Assembly: GCF_000600975.2 (NCBI RefSeq)
Contig: NZ_CM002676.1
Location: 1-64,000, forward strand
DNA from: Limimaricola hongkongensis DSM 17492
GTDB taxonomy: Bacteria; Pseudomonadota; Alphaproteobacteria; Rhodobacterales; Rhodobacteraceae
Length of the DNA stretch: 64,000 nt
Direction: 5' to 3'
Below are positions 52,632-61,360 of this stretch, one piece after another. Every line of letters starts with the position of its first letter. Position 1 is the first letter of the stretch. Both the position numbers and the translations under genes were made by a program. The notes beneath the pieces were generated by a model, which did not search any database, was not told where the DNA came from, and saw only the letters and a program-made list of their open reading frames with translations.

Positions 52632-54373
52632 CAGTGGCTTTCCCGGCCGACCGCGCTGCCGCGGCAGCCGACGAGGAAATCGAAATCGGCCCCGGTTTCC
52701 GGCCCCATTACCCGGTCGTGGTAGAGGCTGGCATAGCCCGAGGCGGGGGCCTCGGTCCGCGGCGTCCAGGCGGCGATCCGCGTGGCCAGCTCCTCGTCGG
52801 TGATGTCGAGATGCAGCCGCCGGTTCGGCACGTCCAGCTCGATCATGTCGCCCGTGCGCACCACCGCCAGCGGCCCGCCGCGCGCCGCCTCGGGCGAGGT
52901 GTGCAGCACCACCGTGCCGTAGGCCGTGCCCGACATGCGCGCGTCGGAAATCCGCACCATGTCGGTGATGCCGCGGCGCAGGATCTTCGGCGGCAGGCCC
53001 ATGTTGCCGACCTCGGCCATGCCCGGATAGCCGCGCGGGCCGCAATTCTTGAGCACCATCACGCAGGTCTCGTCGATGTCGAGATCCTCGTCGTCGATCC
53101 GCGCCTTGTAGTCGTCGATATCCTCGAACACGACCGCCCGGCCCCGGTGCTGCATCAGCGCGGGCGTCGCGGCCGAGGGTTTGAGCACAGCGCCCAGCGG
53201 CGCGAGGTTGCCCTTGAGCACCGCGATGCCGCCCGATTTGGCGAGCGCCTTCTCCACCGGCAGGATCACGTCCTCGTTCCAGTTGCGCACGTCTTTGACC
53301 TCGTCCCAGATCGCGCCGCCCGACACGGTCAGCGCGCCCTTGTGCAACAGCCCCGCCTCGCCGAGCCGCCGGATGACCACAGGCAGGCCGCCGGCAAAGA
53401 AGAACTCCTCCATCAGGTGCTGGCCCGAGGGCAGCAGGTTCACGATGGTCGGCACGTCGCGGCCGCAGCGATCCCAGTCCTCGAGCGTGAGATCGACCCC
53501 GGCCCGCCCGGCCATCGCCAGAAGATGGATCACCGCGTTGGTCGAACCGCCGATCGCCGCGTTGGTGCGGATCGCGTTCTCGAAGGCGGGCTTGGTCATG
53601 ATGTCGGAGGGTTTCAGGTCGTCCTTGACCATGTCGACGATGCGCCGCCCCGTCAGATGCGCCATCACGCGGCGGCGGCTGTCCACCGCCGGGATCGCGG
53701 CGTTGCCCGACAGCGCCATGCCGAGCGCCTCGGCCATGCTCGCCATGGTCGACGCCGTGCCCATCGTGTTGCACGAGCCCGGCGAGCGCGACATCGAGGC
53801 CTCGGCCTCGACGAATTCCTCGGCCGTCATCTCGCCCGCCTTCACCGCCTCGGAGAACCGCCACAGATGCGTGCCCGAGCCGACCTTCTCGCCCCGGAAA
53901 TGGCCGTTGAGCATCGGCCCGCCCGACACCAGGATCGCGGGCAGATCGACGCTCGCCGCCCCCATCAACAGCGCCGGCGTGGTCTTGTCGCAGCCCGCCA
54001 GCAGCACGACGCCGTCCATGCATTTGCCGCGGATCGCCTCCTCGACATCCATGGCGCACAGGTTGCGGTACATCATCGCCGTCGGGCGCAGGGTCGATTC
54101 CGACGGCGAGAAGACCGGGAATTCCACCGGCAGGCCGCCCGCCTCGTAGATGCCGAACTTCACCCGCTCGGCGAGGTCGCGCAGATGCGCGTTGCACGGC
54201 GTCAGCTCCGACCAGGTGTTGCAGATGCCGATCACCGGGCGGCCATCGAACAGGTCGGCGGGCAGGCCCTGGTTCTTCATCCAGCTGCGGTGATAGATCG
54301 CGTCCTTCGACGTGCCGCCGAACCATTCCTGCGAACGCAGCTTGCGGGGCCAGGGGGCGGGGGTGAAGCTCAT
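52631..54373 (-). CDS. IlvD/Edd-family dehydratase, probable L-arabinonate/D-galactonate-type sugar-acid dehydratase
   Basis: A 580-residue protein, the normal length for this family. CNTWSELTPCNAH, AGCDKTTPALLMG and PGSCNTMGTASTM contain the cysteines that bind the iron-sulfur cluster. KPAFENAIRTNAAIGGSTNAV and the LTVSGG segment are typical of L-arabinonate dehydratases (AraC type) rather than of IlvD. It removes water from the aldonate made by the neighbouring dehydrogenase. It is divergent from a LysR-type regulator, so the pair forms a small catabolic operon. Confidence 0.9.
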   Translation of the reverse strand: MSFTPAPWPRKLRSQEWFGGTSKDAIYHRSWMKNQGLPADLFDGRPVIGICNTWSELTPCNAHLRDLAERVKFGIYEAGGLPVEFPVFSPSESTLRPTAMMYRNLCAMDVEEAIRGKCMDGVVLLAGCDKTTPALLMGAASVDLPAILVSGGPMLNGHFRGEKVGSGTHLWRFSEAVKAGEMTAEEFVEAEASMSRSPGSCNTMGTASTMASMAEALGMALSGNAAIPAVDSRRRVMAHLTGRRIVDMVKDDLKPSDIMTKPAFENAIRTNAAIGGSTNAVIHLLAMAGRAGVDLTLEDWDRCGRDVPTIVNLLPSGQHLMEEFFFAGGLPVVIRRLGEAGLLHKGALTVSGGAIWDEVKDVRNWNEDVILPVEKALAKSGGIAVLKGNLAPLGAVLKPSAATPALMQHRGRAVVFEDIDDYKARIDDEDLDIDETCVMVLKNCGPRGYPGMAEVGNMGLPPKILRRGITDMVRISDARMSGTAYGTVVLHTSPEAARGGPLAVVRTGDMIELDVPNRRLHLDITDEELATRIAAWTPRTEAPASGYASLYHDRVMGPETGADFDFLVGCRGSAVGRESH

Positions 54374-54446
54374 GATGGGGCCTTTCGGGGCAGAACAGAT
54401 GCGCCGCAGCCCGGTCCCGGCGACAGCGCCCGACCGCGGCCCGGTC

Positions 54447-54465
54447 TTTGGCCCAGATTGCCAAA
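54447..54465. promoter_or_regulatory. LysR-type dyad operator between dehydratase and regulator genes
   Basis: TTTGG-N9-CCAAA is a perfect 5+5 inverted repeat of LysR-box dimensions in the 123-base divergent gap. It lies 32 bases before the regulator start and 74 bases before the dehydratase start, a location that fits autorepression and activation of the catabolic operon. Confidence 0.6.
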
Positions 54466-54496
54466 CTGTCCGATATCATTCAAATACTGGATCGAC

Positions 54497-55519
54497 ATGA
54501 ATCCATATCAAAACCGGGATGATCCAGCCGACCGGCTGCTGCGGCGCGGGCTCAAGATCATGCATCTGCAGCTTTTGGCGCAGCTCGAACAGGGCAAGCC
54601 GCTCGGCGCCGCGGCCGCGGCGCTCGGCATCGCGCAGCCCGCCGCGTCGCGGCTGTTGTCCGAAGCCGAGCGGATCGCGGGCTGCGCGCTGCGGCGGCCC
54701 GACGGGCGCGGGATCCGGCTCACGCCCGAGGGCGGCGCGCTGGCGCGGCGTGCCGGGCGGATCCTGGGCGAGCTGAACGATGCCGGGCGGGAATTGTCCG
54801 AGATCGCCTCGGGCCTGTCGGGCGAGGTGCGCATCGGCGCCGTCACCGGCCCGGCGATGGACCGGGTGCTGCCGGTGCTGCAGGCGGCGCGGCGATCGAT
54901 GCCCAAGCTGCGCATCCGGGTCGAGATCGCCAATTCCGAAGAGCTGAGCGAGGCCCTGCTCGACGGGCAGCTCGATCTCGCGCTGGCGCGGCTGCCCGCC
55001 GCGCGGCCAAGGGAGCCGTTCGATTTCGTGCCGCTGAGCCCCGAGCCCGTGGCGCTGGTGGTGCGGGCCGGGCACCGGCTTCTGGCGCAGTCGGGCCCGC
55101 CCCCGCGCGAGATCCTGGACCAGGACTGGGTGCTGCCCGCGCCCGGCACGCTGTTGCACGACACGGTGCAGGACCGGCTGGCCCGGCTCGGCCTGCCGGC
55201 GCCGCATGTGAGCGTCACCACCTCGTCCTTTCTGCTGACGCTGGCGCTGGTCCAGCGCAGCGACGCGGTGGCGCCGATGGCGCGGGCGGTGGCGATGCGG
55301 TTTTCGGGCGCGGCCTGCGCGGTCCTGCCCGAGGATCTGGGCATTTCGGTCGCGCCTTACGGGTTGCTCACCCGCGCGGGCGCGGTGCTGCCGATGGCGG
55401 CGCGGCGGCTGGCCGAACAGCTCGTGCGCACCGCGCCGGACAGCCCCGCGCCGCCGGGCCCGGACGGCATGCCGGGCCCGCATGACGGCCCTGTCCAAAC
55501 TGCAGGGCAAGCCCCGTGA
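54497..55519 (+). CDS. LysR-family transcriptional regulator
   Basis: A 340-residue protein. The N-terminal winged helix-turn-helix spans about residues 16-75 (LQLLAQLEQGKPLGAAAAAL, then AQPAASRLLSEAERIAG). The effector-binding domain follows from VRIGAVTGPAMDRVLP. The C terminus is a low-complexity Pro/Gly tail that overlaps a shorter frame. Gene order suggests that it controls the adjacent sugar-acid operon, probably in response to an aldose or aldonate. The ATG at 54497 follows the operator by about 30 bases. Confidence 0.92.
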   Translation: MNPYQNRDDPADRLLRRGLKIMHLQLLAQLEQGKPLGAAAAALGIAQPAASRLLSEAERIAGCALRRPDGRGIRLTPEGGALARRAGRILGELNDAGRELSEIASGLSGEVRIGAVTGPAMDRVLPVLQAARRSMPKLRIRVEIANSEELSEALLDGQLDLALARLPAARPREPFDFVPLSPEPVALVVRAGHRLLAQSGPPPREILDQDWVLPAPGTLLHDTVQDRLARLGLPAPHVSVTTSSFLLTLALVQRSDAVAPMARAVAMRFSGAACAVLPEDLGISVAPYGLLTRAGAVLPMAARRLAEQLVRTAPDSPAPPGPDGMPGPHDGPVQTAGQAP

Positions 55520-55583
55520 CAAGGACGCCGGGCGGGACTATGTGCGCCATTCCCAACCCCTTCTTTTGCAAAGGATCGCGCCC

Positions 55584-55883
55584 GTGTCCGCCCCCGTGTC
55601 CGCCATCGTCTCCTCCACCCCCGCCCCCACCGTTGCCAGCGCCGGCTTCGTCGCGCGCCTGCGCGCCGCGGCGGGCCGGTGGTTCGCCCATCGCCAGTCG
55701 ATCTGCGACCTGGCGCTGCTGAGCGACGAGGATCTCGCGCATCTGGGCGTCTCCAGCCGCGAGATCCGCGAAATCCGCCGCGTTGCCCGATTCGAGGCAC
55801 CGTTCACGCCGCGCCCCGCCGCCCCCGTGGCGCAGCGGGCCAACCCGCTTTCGCTGCTGACCAGCGCGGCGCTGCACCGCTGA
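55584..55883 (+). CDS. DUF1127-family protein
   Basis: A 99-residue protein with a low-complexity N terminus and a C-terminal DUF1127/YjiS segment (CDLALLSDEDLAHLGVSSREI). DUF1127 proteins in alphaproteobacteria have been linked to phosphate/carbon metabolism and RNA turnover. The GTG at 55584 has AAGGA eight bases upstream. An ATG at 55482 is in frame but would overlap the LysR gene by 38 bases. A second DUF1127 gene lies at 58625. Confidence 0.7.
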   Translation: MSAPVSAIVSSTPAPTVASAGFVARLRAAAGRWFAHRQSICDLALLSDEDLAHLGVSSREIREIRRVARFEAPFTPRPAAPVAQRANPLSLLTSAALHR

Positions 55884-55885
55884 GA

Positions 55886-55922
55886 CGGCCCGCGGCGTCC
55901 GGGCCCCGCGCGATGCGGGCCG
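55886..55922. terminator. Bidirectional hairpin between DUF1127 and LuxR-type genes
   Basis: CGGCCCGC (55886-55893) can pair with GCGGGCCG (55915-55922), and a competing inner hairpin uses GGCCCCGC with GCGGGCC. It lies between convergent genes. No T-run. Confidence 0.45.
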
Positions 55923-55931
55923 GGCGGCGCT

Positions 55932-56543
55932 TCAGATCATGCCGCGCATCTGCGCGGCATGCACCGCTTCGGCGGTGGTGCGGGCCCCGAGCGCGGCCCG
56001 CGCCGATTTCAGCCGCGCCTTGAGCGCGCTGGCGCTGATGCCGATGATCCCCGCCGCGCGCGCATGCCGCTCCCCCGAGGCCATCAGCCGCAGCGCCTCG
56101 CGCTGCGCGGCGGTCAGTTCGATGGCGCCGGGCGCGCCCGCGTGCAATCTTGCGATGATCGCAAGCGCGAGATCGCGCTCCGCCGCGGTAAAGGGCCGGT
56201 CGGCGCGGGCCAGACCGCAAAACGACCGGGTCTCGGCGTCTCCGGTCGCCGCGGTGATGCCGTGGCAGAGCCCGTGCGCCTGCGCGTCGGCGATGACGCC
56301 GTTGGGATCGCGCGCCGCGAGGCTGTCCCAGCACGCCACCCCGTCATGGCTCAGCGCCCAGCCGATCGCCGGGTCGCGCAGGAAATAGGATTTGCGCGCA
56401 TAGGTGTCGCGCCAGCTTTGCGCATAGCAGTTCTCGATATGCGCGGCGCGCCCCCGTCGCACCCGCAGCACCGCCGAGAATCCGGCAGGGGCAAGCCGCG
56501 CGAGTTCGGAGAAATCATGCGGAGCGTAGCTGTGCATAGGCAT
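55932..56543 (-). CDS. LuxR-type regulator with autoinducer-binding-like domain
   Basis: A 203-residue protein, slightly shorter than most LuxR quorum-sensing regulators. The N-terminal domain has SWRDTYARKSYFLRDPAI, which keeps the Trp, Tyr, Asp and Pro (W44, Y48, D57, P58) that contact acyl-homoserine lactones in TraR/LuxR. The C-terminal HTH (LTAAQREALRLMASGERHAR and following) is a LuxR-type tetrahelical motif. No luxI-like synthase is in the window, so it may be a solo receptor. The ATG at 56543 is used; another at 56537 is equally possible. The AT-rich region upstream contains a likely promoter. Confidence 0.85.
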   Translation of the reverse strand: MPMHSYAPHDFSELARLAPAGFSAVLRVRRGRAAHIENCYAQSWRDTYARKSYFLRDPAIGWALSHDGVACWDSLAARDPNGVIADAQAHGLCHGITAATGDAETRSFCGLARADRPFTAAERDLALAIIARLHAGAPGAIELTAAQREALRLMASGERHARAAGIIGISASALKARLKSARAALGARTTAEAVHAAQMRGMI

Positions 56544-56846
56544 CGGCGGCAAAGACGTCCCTGGTGGCGAAGATTCGGTGTTGCGTACGCAACAGGCCCG
56601 AGATAGCGGGCAATTTAATGGCATTGAAGCGACGACAGCTTTGCACGTCAAGCGTGTATAAAGAATGCCGCATATTTTTTGACGCAAGATGAGCCGCCCG
56701 CACCGGCCCAAGGCCCGACCCGGCGGCGCGCTGGCCGGAGGCGTCGCCCTGTGCGCAGATGCGAAGCCCTCCCGCCATGGCCGGGGCTTGCCGCGCGACG
56801 GTGCCGCCACACCTCCCCGTGCAGGAACGCAGGACAGGAGACGTAC
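56544..56846. promoter_or_regulatory. Divergent promoter region between luxR-type and SDR genes
   Basis: About 300 bases. The first 130 are AT-rich for this genome (TATAAAG near 56658, a T-run near 56676), and probably hold promoters for both directions. The rest is GC-rich leader before the SDR ribosome site CAGGAG. No gene seen. Confidence 0.45.
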
Positions 56847-57521
56847 ATGGGACATCGCATCCTTTTCATCACCGGGGCCTCGTCGGGCATCGGCGCCGCC
56901 ACCGCGCGCGCCGCCGTCGCGGCGGGCTGGCATGTCGGGCTGATGGCCCGCAGCGAGGACAAGCTGGACGCGCTGGTCAAGGAACTCGGGGACCGGGCGC
57001 TGGCGCTGCCGGGCGACGCCACCGACCTGGCCGCGCAGGAGCGCGCCGTGGCCAAGCTGGTCGAGAGATGGGGCGGGCTCGACGCGGCCTTTGCCAATGC
57101 CGGGACCGGGCTCGACACGCCCGGCACGGTGGAGGGCGATCCCGAGGAATGGCGCAAGATGGTGGATCTGAACATCATGGCGCTGCTCTACACCGCGCGC
57201 GCCGCGCTGCCCGAGCTGAAAAAGCGCAAGGGGCATCTCGTGCTGACCGGGTCGGCGGCGGGCAAGCGGCACATCGCGGGTTCGATCTACGGCGCGACCA
57301 AGTGGTTCGTGCACGGCTATGCCGGCAACATGAGCGAGGAGATGCGCGACTGGGGCGGGCGTTGCACGGTGATCGCGCCGGGCATGGTCGACACGCCGTT
57401 CTTCTCCGAGCCCAAGCCCGGCAAGATCCGGCCCGAGGACATCGCCCGCGCGGTGGTCTTCGCGCTCGACCAGTCCGAGACCGCCGACCTGCGCGAGATG
57501 TTCATCATGCCGACCGGCTGA
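56847..57521 (+). CDS. Short-chain dehydrogenase/reductase (SDR)
   Basis: A 224-residue classical SDR. TGASSGIGAATARAA is the cofactor motif, FANAGTG the NAG structural motif, TGSAAG gives the catalytic Ser, and YGATKWFVHGY the Tyr and Lys. The cofactor loop (MARSEDKLDAL) with Arg after strand 2 suggests NADP(H). The ATG at 56847 has CAGGAG at good spacing. The substrate is unknown. It is convergent with the small exported protein gene. Confidence 0.92.
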   Translation: MGHRILFITGASSGIGAATARAAVAAGWHVGLMARSEDKLDALVKELGDRALALPGDATDLAAQERAVAKLVERWGGLDAAFANAGTGLDTPGTVEGDPEEWRKMVDLNIMALLYTARAALPELKKRKGHLVLTGSAAGKRHIAGSIYGATKWFVHGYAGNMSEEMRDWGGRCTVIAPGMVDTPFFSEPKPGKIRPEDIARAVVFALDQSETADLREMFIMPTG

Positions 57522-57536
57522 TCCGGTGCCCCGGTT

Positions 57537-57848
57537 TCAGCCCAGCTCCCCATCGGGCGGGGCCGCGACGGTATGGAATTCGGAGCCGTAGCCGACAATG
57601 CAGCTGATCCCCGCCGGGTCGGTGAGCAGCACGGTATAGCTGCCGTTTTCCGGGTTGGACCAGATTTCGAGCATCCGCTGCCGCGTCTCGACCGTGGTTT
57701 CGAGACCGGCGGCGGTCAGCGCCTCGGAGTAGCGATCCTTGAGCCTCTCGACGATGTGATCGCGCGGGGCGCAGCCCATCGCCGCCGCCGGGGGCGCGGT
57801 CGCCGCCATGCCGAACAACAGCGCCGTGGTCACCAGCCGTTTGAACAT
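57537..57848 (-). CDS. Small exported protein, unknown function
   Basis: A 103-residue protein with a signal peptide (KRLVTTALLFGMAATAPPAAA) and a mature part of about 80 residues with two Cys (MGCAP and SCIVG), which could form a disulfide in the periplasm. The ATG at 57848 follows AGGA at 4-base spacing. I do not recognise the family. It ends 15 bases from the convergent SDR gene. Confidence 0.72.
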   Translation of the reverse strand: MFKRLVTTALLFGMAATAPPAAAMGCAPRDHIVERLKDRYSEALTAAGLETTVETRQRMLEIWSNPENGSYTVLLTDPAGISCIVGYGSEFHTVAAPPDGELG

Positions 57849-57988
57849 CAGATCCTCCATGGTTCCACAACTGCGGATCGAGGAGGAGATGCTGTGGAGA
57901 CAAACGCCCCCTCATACCAAATATGGAGCGGGCAGCCGCAAGGTCCAAAACAAGTCCGATCAACAGATGCGGAACCGCCCAGTATCCG

Positions 57989-58462
57989 TCAGGGCATCGT
58001 GACTTCGCCGGTCACCATGTTGGTGTAGTCGCCGCCCTCGCCGCCGGCGTCGAACGTGCCGCCGCCTTCGGCTTCGGCCCATTTGCCGGTGCCGCCCCGC
58101 ACCATCCAGTCGCCGGTGATCCGGCCCTCCTCGCCCATCCCCGTGACCGTCCATTCCATCACCGCCATGTCGCCATCGGCGTCGGAATAGTGGCAATAGC
58201 CACTGCCCTGCATCGCGCCGACATCGACCAGCGCGGCGCCGAAGCACGGGCCGGACAGGCTGGCGAAGGGGCTATCGGGATCGGTGGTCTCGAAGCCGTC
58301 ATATTCGACCTGGTTGTGCACGACCATCATGCCTTCGCCCACCGGCATCTGCATGCTGTTGGGCGTGCCCTTGCCGACGCCCTCGACGCTGATGGTCTCG
58401 GCCTGTGCCGTCCCCACCCCGACGGCACCGACAAGCGCCGCGCTCATGACAAACATCTTCAT
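57989..58462 (-). CDS. Exported protein, unknown function
   Basis: A 157-residue protein with a signal peptide (MKMFVMSAALVGAVGVGTAQA, cleavage before ETIS). The mature part is small, acidic and Gly-rich, with two Cys (GPCFG and GYCHY) and regular beta-type segments such as GRITGDWMVRGGTGKW. The ATG at 58462 has GGAGG at ideal spacing. It resembles DUF-type periplasmic beta proteins of Rhodobacteraceae. It is likely co-regulated with no neighbour: 140 bases separate it from the next start. Confidence 0.75.
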   Translation of the reverse strand: MKMFVMSAALVGAVGVGTAQAETISVEGVGKGTPNSMQMPVGEGMMVVHNQVEYDGFETTDPDSPFASLSGPCFGAALVDVGAMQGSGYCHYSDADGDMAVMEWTVTGMGEEGRITGDWMVRGGTGKWAEAEGGGTFDAGGEGGDYTNMVTGEVTMP

Positions 58463-58550
58463 CGTTACACCTCCTGCTGGGCGGACCACGGCAGGCGGAC
58501 CGCCTGGCCCCAGCTTAACACGAACCGGCCCCGAAACGGGCGCAAACGCA

Positions 58551-58587
58551 AAACGGCGGCCGTCCCGTGCCGGGACGACCGCCGTTT
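58551..58587 (-). terminator. Strong intrinsic terminator after the DUF1127 gene
   Basis: AAACGGCGG-C-CGTCCC pairs with GGGACG-A-CCGCCGTTT around a 5-base loop, with one mismatch. On the minus strand the stem ends in TTTTGC. It lies about 40 bases after the stop of the DUF1127 gene at 58625. Confidence 0.8.
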
Positions 58588-58624
58588 CGGCGCCCCGTCG
58601 GTGACGGGGCAGGTCCATGCGCGA

Positions 58625-58843
58625 TCAGGCGGCGCGGGCCGCGTCGCGGGCGATGGTGTTGATCATGCCGCGGGCGATGCCGAGATCGGCAAGATCGCGG
58701 TCGCTCAGCTGGCCCAGCTCGCGCTGGGTCTGGCGGTACACCCGGTTGCGCTCGATCGCGGCCTTGAAGCGCGCGGTGATCGCGGTCAGGCCGAAGGTTT
58801 CGGTGTTGAAGGTGGTGCGCTGGTCGATGGTGGCGGTGGCCAT
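58625..58843 (-). CDS. DUF1127-family protein
   Basis: A 72-residue protein. The C-terminal half, YRQTQRELGQLSDRDLADLG, is the DUF1127 helix-turn segment, followed by IARGMINTIARDAARAA. The ATG at 58843 has AAGGA at good spacing. It has its own terminator downstream, so it is monocistronic. The short Arg-rich family is associated with RNA binding in some alphaproteobacteria. Confidence 0.9.
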   Translation of the reverse strand: MATATIDQRTTFNTETFGLTAITARFKAAIERNRVYRQTQRELGQLSDRDLADLGIARGMINTIARDAARAA

Positions 58844-59004
58844 GTCAGTATCCTTGGTTCGGGTCCGTTATGCGGCCCTTGTCGCGGGCCTGATCGGCGT
58901 GGCGCGTATCGCCGCGTCGTTGACCCCAAATTGGTAGCGGTAACGGCGAATGAAAACCCCTGCCCGCCGTAGACCCGCCATGCATCCCGTGCATGGGCGC
59001 GGTC

Positions 59005-60039
59005 TCAGCGCGCGGCGGTCCAGTCGAGCACCACCTTGCCCGACGATCCGCCGCGCATCGCCTCGAAACCCGCGACGTAATCGGCCACCGGCATCCGGTG
59101 GGTGATGACACCCCGCACGTCGAGCCCGTTCTCCAGCATCGCGATCATCTTGTACCAGGTCTCGAAGATCTCGCGGCCATAGACGCCCTTGATGGTGATC
59201 GCCTTGAACACGATGCGGCTCCAGTCGACCGGCGATTTGCCCGGCGGGATGCCGAGCATGGCGATCCGCCCGCCCATCACCAGCCGCTCGACCATCTGGT
59301 CGAGCGCGCGCTGGTTGCCCGACATCTCCAGCCCGATGTCGAAGCCCTGCTTCATGCCCAGACGCGGCACCACCTCGGCCAGATCCTCCTGCGCCACGTT
59401 GACCGGCACCACGTCGGCCACCTGTGCTGCGAGCGCGAGCCGGTCGGGGTTGATGTCGGTGATGACGACATGGCGCGCGCCGACATGGCGGGCGACGGCG
59501 GCGGCCATGATGCCGATCGGGCCCGCGCCGGTGATCAGCACGTCCTCGCCCACCAGATCGAAGGACAGCGCGGTGTGCACGGCATTGCCGAGCGGATCGA
59601 GGATCGCGCCGATCTCGTCGTCGATGGCATCGGGCAGCGGCACCACGTTGAAGGCCGGAAGCCGCAGGTACTCGGCAAAGGCGCCCTGTTCGTTGACGCC
59701 GATGCCGCGCGTCTCGGGGTCGAGGTGGAACTTGCCCGAGCGGCTCTGGCGCGACTGCTTGCCGATCAGGTGCCCTTCGCCCGAGCAGCGCTGGCCGATG
59801 GCGAGATCGGTGACGTTGGACCCCAACTCGACGATCTCGCCCGCGAATTCATGCCCCGTCACCAGCGGCACCGGCACGGTGCCCTGCGCCCAGTCGTCCC
59901 AGTTCCAGATGTGGACGTCGGTGCCGCAGATCCCGGTCTTGTTGACCCGGATCAGCACGTCGTCGGGGCCGATCTCGGGCACCGGGACGGTCTGCTGCCA
60001 CAGCCCCTCTTCCGGCTTGGCCTTGACCAGCGCGGTCAT
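59005..60039 (-). CDS. tdh: L-threonine 3-dehydrogenase
   Basis: A 344-residue zinc-dependent medium-chain dehydrogenase. VNKTGICGTDVHIWNWDDW carries the catalytic Cys, and TGHEFAGEIVELG the Zn-binding His/Glu. LITGAGPIGIMAAAVARHVGA is the NAD-binding motif. It oxidises L-threonine to 2-amino-3-ketobutyrate, which Kbl then cleaves. The family starts at MTALVKAKPEEGLW, so I use the ATG at 60039; a GTG at 60057 overlapping the Kbl stop is the alternative. One oddity: where structural zinc Cys residues (usually four) would be, the loop reads GEGHLIGKQSRQSR, with none visible, so this looks like a TDH without the structural zinc site. Confidence 0.93.
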   Translation of the reverse strand: MTALVKAKPEEGLWQQTVPVPEIGPDDVLIRVNKTGICGTDVHIWNWDDWAQGTVPVPLVTGHEFAGEIVELGSNVTDLAIGQRCSGEGHLIGKQSRQSRSGKFHLDPETRGIGVNEQGAFAEYLRLPAFNVVPLPDAIDDEIGAILDPLGNAVHTALSFDLVGEDVLITGAGPIGIMAAAVARHVGARHVVITDINPDRLALAAQVADVVPVNVAQEDLAEVVPRLGMKQGFDIGLEMSGNQRALDQMVERLVMGGRIAMLGIPPGKSPVDWSRIVFKAITIKGVYGREIFETWYKMIAMLENGLDVRGVITHRMPVADYVAGFEAMRGGSSGKVVLDWTAAR

Positions 60040-60053
60040 GCCGTTGGGGCGGC

Positions 60054-61238
60054 TCACGAGATCACGCCCAGCTCGCGGCCCGCCTGCCCGAAGGCCGAAA
60101 GCGCCGCGTCGAGATCCGCGCGCGTGAGCGCGGCGTTCATCTGGGTGCGGATGCGGGCCTTGCCCTTGGGGACCACGGGAAAGAAGAAGGCCGAGACATA
60201 GACGCCCAGCTCGTCGAGCCTCGCGGCCATCTTCTGCGCCAGCTTGGCGTCGTGCAGCATCACGGGAATGATCGGATGCTCGCCCGGCAGGATCTCGAAG
60301 CCGAGATCGGTCAGGCCCTTGCGCCAGTATTCGGCGTTCTCGAAGAGCCGCGCGCGCAGATCGTCGCTCTGCTCGACGAGGTGCAGCGCCTCGAGCCCGG
60401 CGGCGCAGACCATCGGCGGCAGCGCGTTGGAAAAGAGATAAGGCCGCGCGCGCTGGCGCAGCAGGTCGATGACGGGCTGCGGCCCCGCGATATAGCCGCC
60501 GATGGCGCCGCCAAGCGCCTTGCCCAGCGTGCCGGTCAGCAGGTCGGCCTTGACGCCGAAATGCGCGGGCGTGCCCGCCCCCTTGGGCCCCATGAAGCCG
60601 GTGGCGTGGCAGTCGTCGACCATCATCAGCGCCTCGTACTTGTCCGCGAGCGCGCGGATCTCGTCGAGCTTGGCGAGATAGCCGTCCATCGAGAAGACGC
60701 CATCGGTGGCGATCATCACGTGGCGCGCACCGGCCTCGCGCGCCTCCTTCAGCTTGGCTTCAAGGTCGGCCATGTCGGAATTGGCAAAGCGGTAGCGCTT
60801 GGCCTTGCACAGGCGGATGCCGTCGATGATCGAGGCGTGGTTGAGCGCGTCGGAGATCACCGCGTCCTCGGGGCCGAGGAGCGGTTCGAACAGCGCGCCG
60901 TTGGCGTCGAAGCAGGCGGCGAAGAGGATGGTGTCGTCATGGCCGAGATACTCGGCCAGGCGTTTCTCCAGCTTGCGGTGCAAATCCTGCGTGCCGCAGA
61001 TGAATCGCACCGAGGCCATGCCATAGCCGTGCCGGTCGAGCGATTCCTTGGCGGCGTGGATCAGGTCGGGGTGGTCGGCGAGGCCGAGATAATTGTTGGC
61101 GCACAGGTTGATGACCTCGCGCCCGGCGAGATCGACCCGCCCGCCCTGCGGCGAGGTGATCTCGCGCTCGGTCTTCCAAAGCCCTTCCTCGCGGATCTCC
61201 CCGAGCCGGGTTTCGATGTCGTGCAGGAAGCGGGTCAT
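60054..61238 (-). CDS. kbl: Glycine C-acetyltransferase (2-amino-3-ketobutyrate CoA ligase)
   Basis: A 394-residue PLP-dependent enzyme of the alpha-oxoamine synthase family. [14 protein letters not shown], the [16 protein letters not shown] segment, [13 protein letters not shown], the pyridoxal-binding [10 protein letters not shown] and the PLP-lysine [10 protein letters not shown] are all in order. It cleaves 2-amino-3-ketobutyrate with CoA to glycine and acetyl-CoA. The ATG at 61238 follows AAAGGACCC. It forms an operon with tdh downstream, the standard kbl-tdh pair for threonine breakdown. Confidence 0.96.
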   Translation of the reverse strand: MTRFLHDIETRLGEIREEGLWKTEREITSPQGGRVDLAGREVINLCANNYLGLADHPDLIHAAKESLDRHGYGMASVRFICGTQDLHRKLEKRLAEYLGHDDTILFAACFDANGALFEPLLGPEDAVISDALNHASIIDGIRLCKAKRYRFANSDMADLEAKLKEAREAGARHVMIATDGVFSMDGYLAKLDEIRALADKYEALMMVDDCHATGFMGPKGAGTPAHFGVKADLLTGTLGKALGGAIGGYIAGPQPVIDLLRQRARPYLFSNALPPMVCAAGLEALHLVEQSDDLRARLFENAEYWRKGLTDLGFEILPGEHPIIPVMLHDAKLAQKMAARLDELGVYVSAFFFPVVPKGKARIRTQMNAALTRADLDAALSAFGQAGRELGVIS

Positions 61239-61360
61239 GAAGGGTCCTTTCCGGGCGCTGTAGATGCCAGAGTCTATGCCCGCGCGCGCCGCTTGCAAGC
61301 TCTGCCGCCACGGCAGGGCCTGGGCGGGCGGATCGGCGCGAAAGCCAAGCCTGCAAAGGC

